Shown one piece after another: positions 63,734 to 64,000 of a stretch of DNA of 64,000 nt. Made by a program: the position numbers and the translations under genes. The stretch lies in contig NZ_RZNJ01000007.1 of assembly GCF_003994485.1 (NCBI RefSeq), forward strand, positions 1-64,000, read 5' to 3'. The first letter of the stretch is position 1; each line of letters opens with the position of its first letter. Source of the DNA: Arsenicitalea aurantiaca (GTDB lineage Bacteria > Pseudomonadota > Alphaproteobacteria > Rhizobiales > Devosiaceae). The notes under the pieces were generated by a model. The model saw nothing but the letters and a program-made list of their open reading frames with translations, was not told the origin of the DNA and searched no databases.

Positions 63734-64000
63734 ATGCACGCTTTCGATGTGCTGGGCGATCCGGTCCGGCGCCGCATCCTCGAACTCATTGCTCGCGAGG
63801 AAGCGGGCGCCGGTGAGTTGGCGGCCACCATCATGGCCGAGTTCGGCATCTCGCACGGTGCCGTTTCCCAGCATTTGCGGGTACTGCGCGAGGCAGGCTT
63901 TGCCGAGGCGCGCGCTATCGGCAATCGGCGGCTCTACGCCATCCGCCCTGAGCCCATGCAGGAGGTGGACGCCTGGCTCGAGCAGTTCCGCGGTTTCTGG
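63734..64000 (+). CDS. ArsR/SmtB family regulator (partial, 3' end outside window)
   Basis: The 89 codons present are a winged helix-turn-helix: HAFDVLGDPVRRRILELIAR, GELAATIMAEFGISHGAVSQ and HLRVLREAGFAEARAIGNRR with the wing RLYAIRPEPMQEVDAWL. The metal-binding CxC of SmtB is absent from helix 3, so it belongs to the non-metal branch paired with SRPBCC proteins. It probably represses its own operon; the C-terminus is cut by the window edge. Confidence 0.85.
   Translation, partial: MHAFDVLGDPVRRRILELIAREEAGAGELAATIMAEFGISHGAVSQHLRVLREAGFAEARAIGNRRLYAIRPEPMQEVDAWLEQFRGFW

Overview
The window is GC-rich alphaproteobacterial chromosome. Core gene orders (lptF-lptG-lptD-surA-like-pdxA-rsmA; fabD-fabG-acpP-fabF-mltG-yicC-gmk; rpsF-rpsR-rplI; dnaB-alr-radA-cvpA-purF-SDR) match Hyphomicrobiales, most likely a Devosiaceae member (Devosia/Pelagibacterium type). 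That placement is inferred from gene order and protein character, not from a search. No rRNA, CRISPR array or insertion sequence was found.

Accessory half, about 1-17,400. Positions 1-6,238 look like an integrated phage or integrative element. One block on the minus strand runs AlpA-type excisionase, unknown protein, RepA-like ATPase, then a ParB-domain protein cut by the left edge. A plus-strand cassette of three translationally coupled genes (DUF2924, large serine recombinase, HTH protein) follows. Two iteron-like repeat clusters lie in the gaps. Next come an NADP-type glutamate dehydrogenase, a decayed DUF488 gene, a uracil-DNA glycosylase-family gene, a frameshifted VOC gene, a solitary COG4637-type ATPase and a LuxR-type regulator. 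From 12,294 to 16,742 there is an uncharacterised envelope operon: an inner-membrane protein, a secreted vWA protein with tandem beta-sandwich repeats, an SH3-like secreted protein and a further secreted protein, with a frame-disrupted secreted gene after it. A 20-bp perfect palindrome sits between the LuxR gene and this operon. tRNA-Ser(GCU) at 17,403 marks a convenient boundary.

Mixed region, about 17,500-33,100. It holds a PagL-like lipid A deacylase, a DUF2147 protein, a GST, a glyoxalase-related protein, a TauE/SafE permease, a molybdopterin oxidoreductase, a divergent MarR regulator and MFS efflux pump pair, a degenerate SDR, ndk, an Asp-rich exported protein, an ABC-F ATPase, holC, a nucleoside hydrolase and pepA.

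Core region, about 33,200-63,000. LPS export (lptF, lptG, lptD), periplasmic folding, B6 synthesis and rRNA methylation form one plus-strand operon. It converges on a minus-strand operon for fatty-acid synthesis, peptidoglycan processing and guanylate kinase. Ribosomal genes, replicative helicase, alanine racemase, RadA, CvpA, PurF, a CorC-type protein, Der, a YfgM-like protein and GuaA follow. The window closes with an SRPBCC protein and an ArsR regulator cut by the right edge.
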